Made by a program: the position numbers and the translations under genes
Origin: Rotaria sordida
Lineage: Eukaryota > Rotifera > Eurotatoria > Philodinida > Philodinidae
Reading direction: 5' to 3'
Assembly: GCA_905250125.1 (NCBI GenBank)
Contig: CAJNOL010001263.1
Location: 1-64,000 of the forward strand
Length of the DNA stretch: 64,000 bases
In this document: one piece after another, positions 62,001 to 64,000 of the stretch
Layout of the letters: every line of letters begins with the position of its first letter
How positions within the stretch are numbered: position 1 is the stretch's first letter
The notes under the pieces: model-generated
The model's input: the letters and a program-made list of their open reading frames with translations, nothing else
The model's database searches: none
What the model was told of the DNA's origin: nothing

Positions 62001-64000
62001 TTTCTTACATTGAGATTTTAAAATAAACGCTCTAGTACAGTTTTACTATAGCAATCCGCTACTTTTCAAAAGTGGGATGATCTGGACCCCCTATCCCCTT
62101 GTTCGCACGCCCCTGATGAACGATAGTCAGATTAACGACTCTCATCACCGACTCACTGCCGTTCGATAAAAGAGGAATGAATTAGCAAAACAAACTAGGA
62201 CAAAGTTGTCATGTATTATCCTATCACCCGTCGGGACATAAAAAGTCAGCAGGACAAAGCAGGACAGGACAAAAACAGGACAGGACGCGATTTTGATTTT
62301 TGTCCTGTCCTGCCGCCCGCCAGGACAGAGATTGTCAACAGGACAAAACAGGACAGGACGCAGTTTTGGTTTTGGTCCTGTCCTGCCGCCCGCCAGGACA
62401 GCACCAGCTAGCAGGACAGGGCAGGACAGGACGAAAAATCTTGTCCTGTGCTCATCTCTGGTCCGAACATATCAAGGTGATAGAACGTCTTGAGTTTGCT
62501 TTAGAACTATATTAAATAATTCATATTTCAGGAGAAACTACGCGAAGTCAAATGTGACGTACACTCGACAACAATTGCTATTGCTTATCCATTAAATAAT
62601 CTTCAAAACTCAATTCAACAACTGCCACCAGCTCAACCACTCTTCGCCTATTTACCACTTCGTTCGTACGGGTTTCGTTTTATTCTTCAGGCTGATTTCG
62701 AAATACCTGTTACACGACAAGAAATTCTTCATGACAACATATGGAATGAATGGCTCAAAAATGAAATGGTTCAACTTATTCCTTTGGCATATACACACTT
62801 TCAAACTCTACCTGATCTTCTTGCATCATCATTGTCTTCAGTAGAAATCGGCAGTCAATTGACAGCTGTTCAAGTTTTAATCTATTTTCTTAAGCTTATT
62901 CCTACTCGTAATGAACTTGATCCATACTTTAATCCATTCGTTGATAAGAGCATGAAACTACTCATGGGTATTATAAAATTACCCGTATGTCGAGAAGATA
63001 CTAGTGGTCAATTACATACTGAATGGGTTCAACCTTCACAATGTATTCTTGTAAAAGATCCATTTATACGAAAGATTCTTCCTCAAGACTTACTTTTGTC
63101 TCATTTTAATATGTATTACGTACCTGAACAGTTGGCATCTGAATGTAATGAGCGTACTCTAATTAAATTAGGTTGTGCTCCGTTACAATTTTCTTCCATT
63201 ATTCGACTTATCAAAGAATTGTACAAACATCAAGAACAAGAACACTCTACGAAAACATCCAGTATTGAGCAAAGTGAGTCAATAACATTTGTACCCATGG
63301 AAGGTGTACTTACTATTTAAAAACAATCTTCAGATCTACCTATATTGCATAGATGTTTATGCATATAATAGAGTTACTTTATTGATTCTTGGCGACAGAG
63401 AATTATTTCAGTTATCTATTCGTAACATATCTGAATTAAATGTCCGAGTTCAAGAACTTTTATGTTTTTCTGCTTTTAAAAAAAGCATCTGAAAGTGGTA
63501 TTTAAATTCAATTGCTCTACAAAACTGCTGAGTTCTTTTTTCAAACAAATTTTTCATTTTGATACAAAATTCACATTGATTAAAATTTCCAACTACAGCG
63601 ATGAGAGAAAATCAAAAATATTACAGAGATTTTTAATTAAAACAACACTTATATCATACTGATGCGAATAAAATCATGCATTCAATAATGTAAGAGATTT
63701 CATTTTTTTATCATAAGTTTTGGTGAATTTAAGAAGTTAATATTTTATACATTGTACCAAAAAAAGAAAAACTCACAACTCTGACCGACATTTATTCTAT
63801 AAGCATTCAGCAAATCAATTAAACTCTACTTATATACATTCAAAAAGATTTTCTTTTTTGAAATTGTTTTACAAAATAATTTTAATTATTTTAGTTGCTC
63901 AATGGTTACTCTGTATCGACTACATTCTTCAACAACAGCAAGAGGGTGAACAAACATATGTTGGTCATAATGAACGAGTTGAAACTACGTCTATAACTGA
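56050..64000 (+). CDS. NO VEIN/sacsin-like GHKL ATPase-domain protein, 3' end beyond window, disrupted
   Basis: Exons: 56050-56265, 56323-56359, 56482-56658, 56717-57288, 57337-57837, 58131-58720, 58771-59552, 59901-60371, 60427-60864 plus 62469-62476 (same exon, split by a transposon), 62532-63273, 63895 onward. All phases agree; about 1546 codons in the window. The N terminus is hydrophilic with an acidic/Pro patch (DECFPPLPKSP). A long helical region follows (FSYQQDILRKLSEIILILHG...). Then comes a Hsp90/sacsin-type ATPase: HFVLELIQNADDNQY (catalytic Glu near 1052, Asn near 1056), VCNNEIGFQPNNVDALC and KGIGFKSVF. Plant NO VEIN and animal sacsin share this ATPase; this is probably a large scaffold or chaperone-like protein. 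The hAT-like insertion at 60865-62460 adds stops inside the ATPase-proximal exon, so this allele is likely null. Confidence 0.8.
60865..62460. mobile_element. hAT-like transposon in a coding exon, CAGGACAGGAC-rich
   Basis: Inverted ends CAGAGATGAGCACAGGAC (60865) and GTCCTGTGCTCATCTCTG (ending 62460). Perfect 8-bp target duplication GTCCGAAC (60857-60864 and 62461-62468). Both subterminal regions (60890-61085; 62245-62440) are arrays of GGACAGGAC/GTCCTGTCC boxes in units of about 88 bp containing CGCGATTTTGATTTTTGTCC and CCGCCCGCCAGGACAGAG. The interior (61.1-62.2 kb) has no transposase frame. 1596 bp, non-autonomous. Confidence 0.88.
61930..62115. mobile_element. Possible small hAT-like MITE nested in the 60865-62460 element
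   Basis: Edges TAGGGATGTGCCCAAAG and, inverted, CAGGGGCGTGCGAACAAGG. Flanks ATCAACGA (61922-61929) and ATGAACGA (62116-62123) match 7 of 8. No coding frame. Confidence 0.45.

Overview
The window is eukaryotic and reads as nuclear DNA of a bdelloid rotifer (Adineta/Rotaria-like). Reasons: AT-rich DNA; genes split by many 50-65 bp GT-AG introns; an arginine ADP-ribosyltransferase fused to TPRs, an architecture expanded in bdelloids; short hairpins built from TGTGGG units (the telomeric hexamer I recall for bdelloids); two transporter/membrane genes of fungal/bacterial type carrying ordinary short introns; and many small non-autonomous DNA transposons. There are no bacterial operons and no CRISPR. 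A 100-base N gap (46543-46642) shows this is a scaffold.

Layout. 0.1-2.6 kb (-): broken ART-TPR gene. 3.8-6.7 kb (+): class C (GABA-B-like) receptor in three exons. 9.1-10.5 kb (+): decayed coding region of unknown family. 12.0-13.7 kb (-): intact nine-exon pepsin-type aspartic protease. 14.4-19.2 kb (+): single-pass membrane protein with two related extracellular modules and a remnant of a third; its first intron holds three nested transposons. 19.7-23.6 kb: repeats. 23.6-25.6 kb (-): intact eight-exon MFS transporter of the fungal-type ACS family. 25.6-30 kb: repeats, including a terminal-inverted-repeat element full of a short motif. 30.0-30.8 kb (-): HPP-family membrane protein. 31.1-32.1 kb: nested palindromic elements. 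32.9-33.7 kb (+): ABCC pseudogene fragment. 35.0-36.4 kb (-): uncharacterised protein, beta-propeller-like in appearance. 37.4-40.0 kb (+): Quaking/STAR RNA-binding protein with a possible alternative C terminus. 41.5-42.4 kb (-): NACHT (NWD1-like) gene fragment split by a transposon. 42.6-44.1 kb (-): coiled-coil gene interrupted by one clear and one probable transposon. 44.3-44.9 kb: inverted-repeat element with minisatellites. 45.7-46.1 kb (+): C-terminal exon of an LRR/F-box-like protein. 46.7-48.7 kb (-): partial ABCB transporter running into the gap. 51.1-52.1 kb (+): single-exon rhodopsin-like receptor. 56.0 kb to the end (+): a large NO VEIN/sacsin-like GHKL-ATPase gene of at least 11 exons, interrupted by a 1.6 kb hAT-like element with a perfect 8-bp target duplication.

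No shared pathway links the genes. They are separate eukaryotic transcription units with their own splice sites. What unifies the window is heavy small-transposon traffic, including insertions in coding exons, and about fifteen scattered head-to-head TGTGGG-type hairpins, all outside coding exons. Exon coordinates below were read by hand from splice signals and checked by intron phase and protein continuity. No database search was run; family names rest on recognised motifs.
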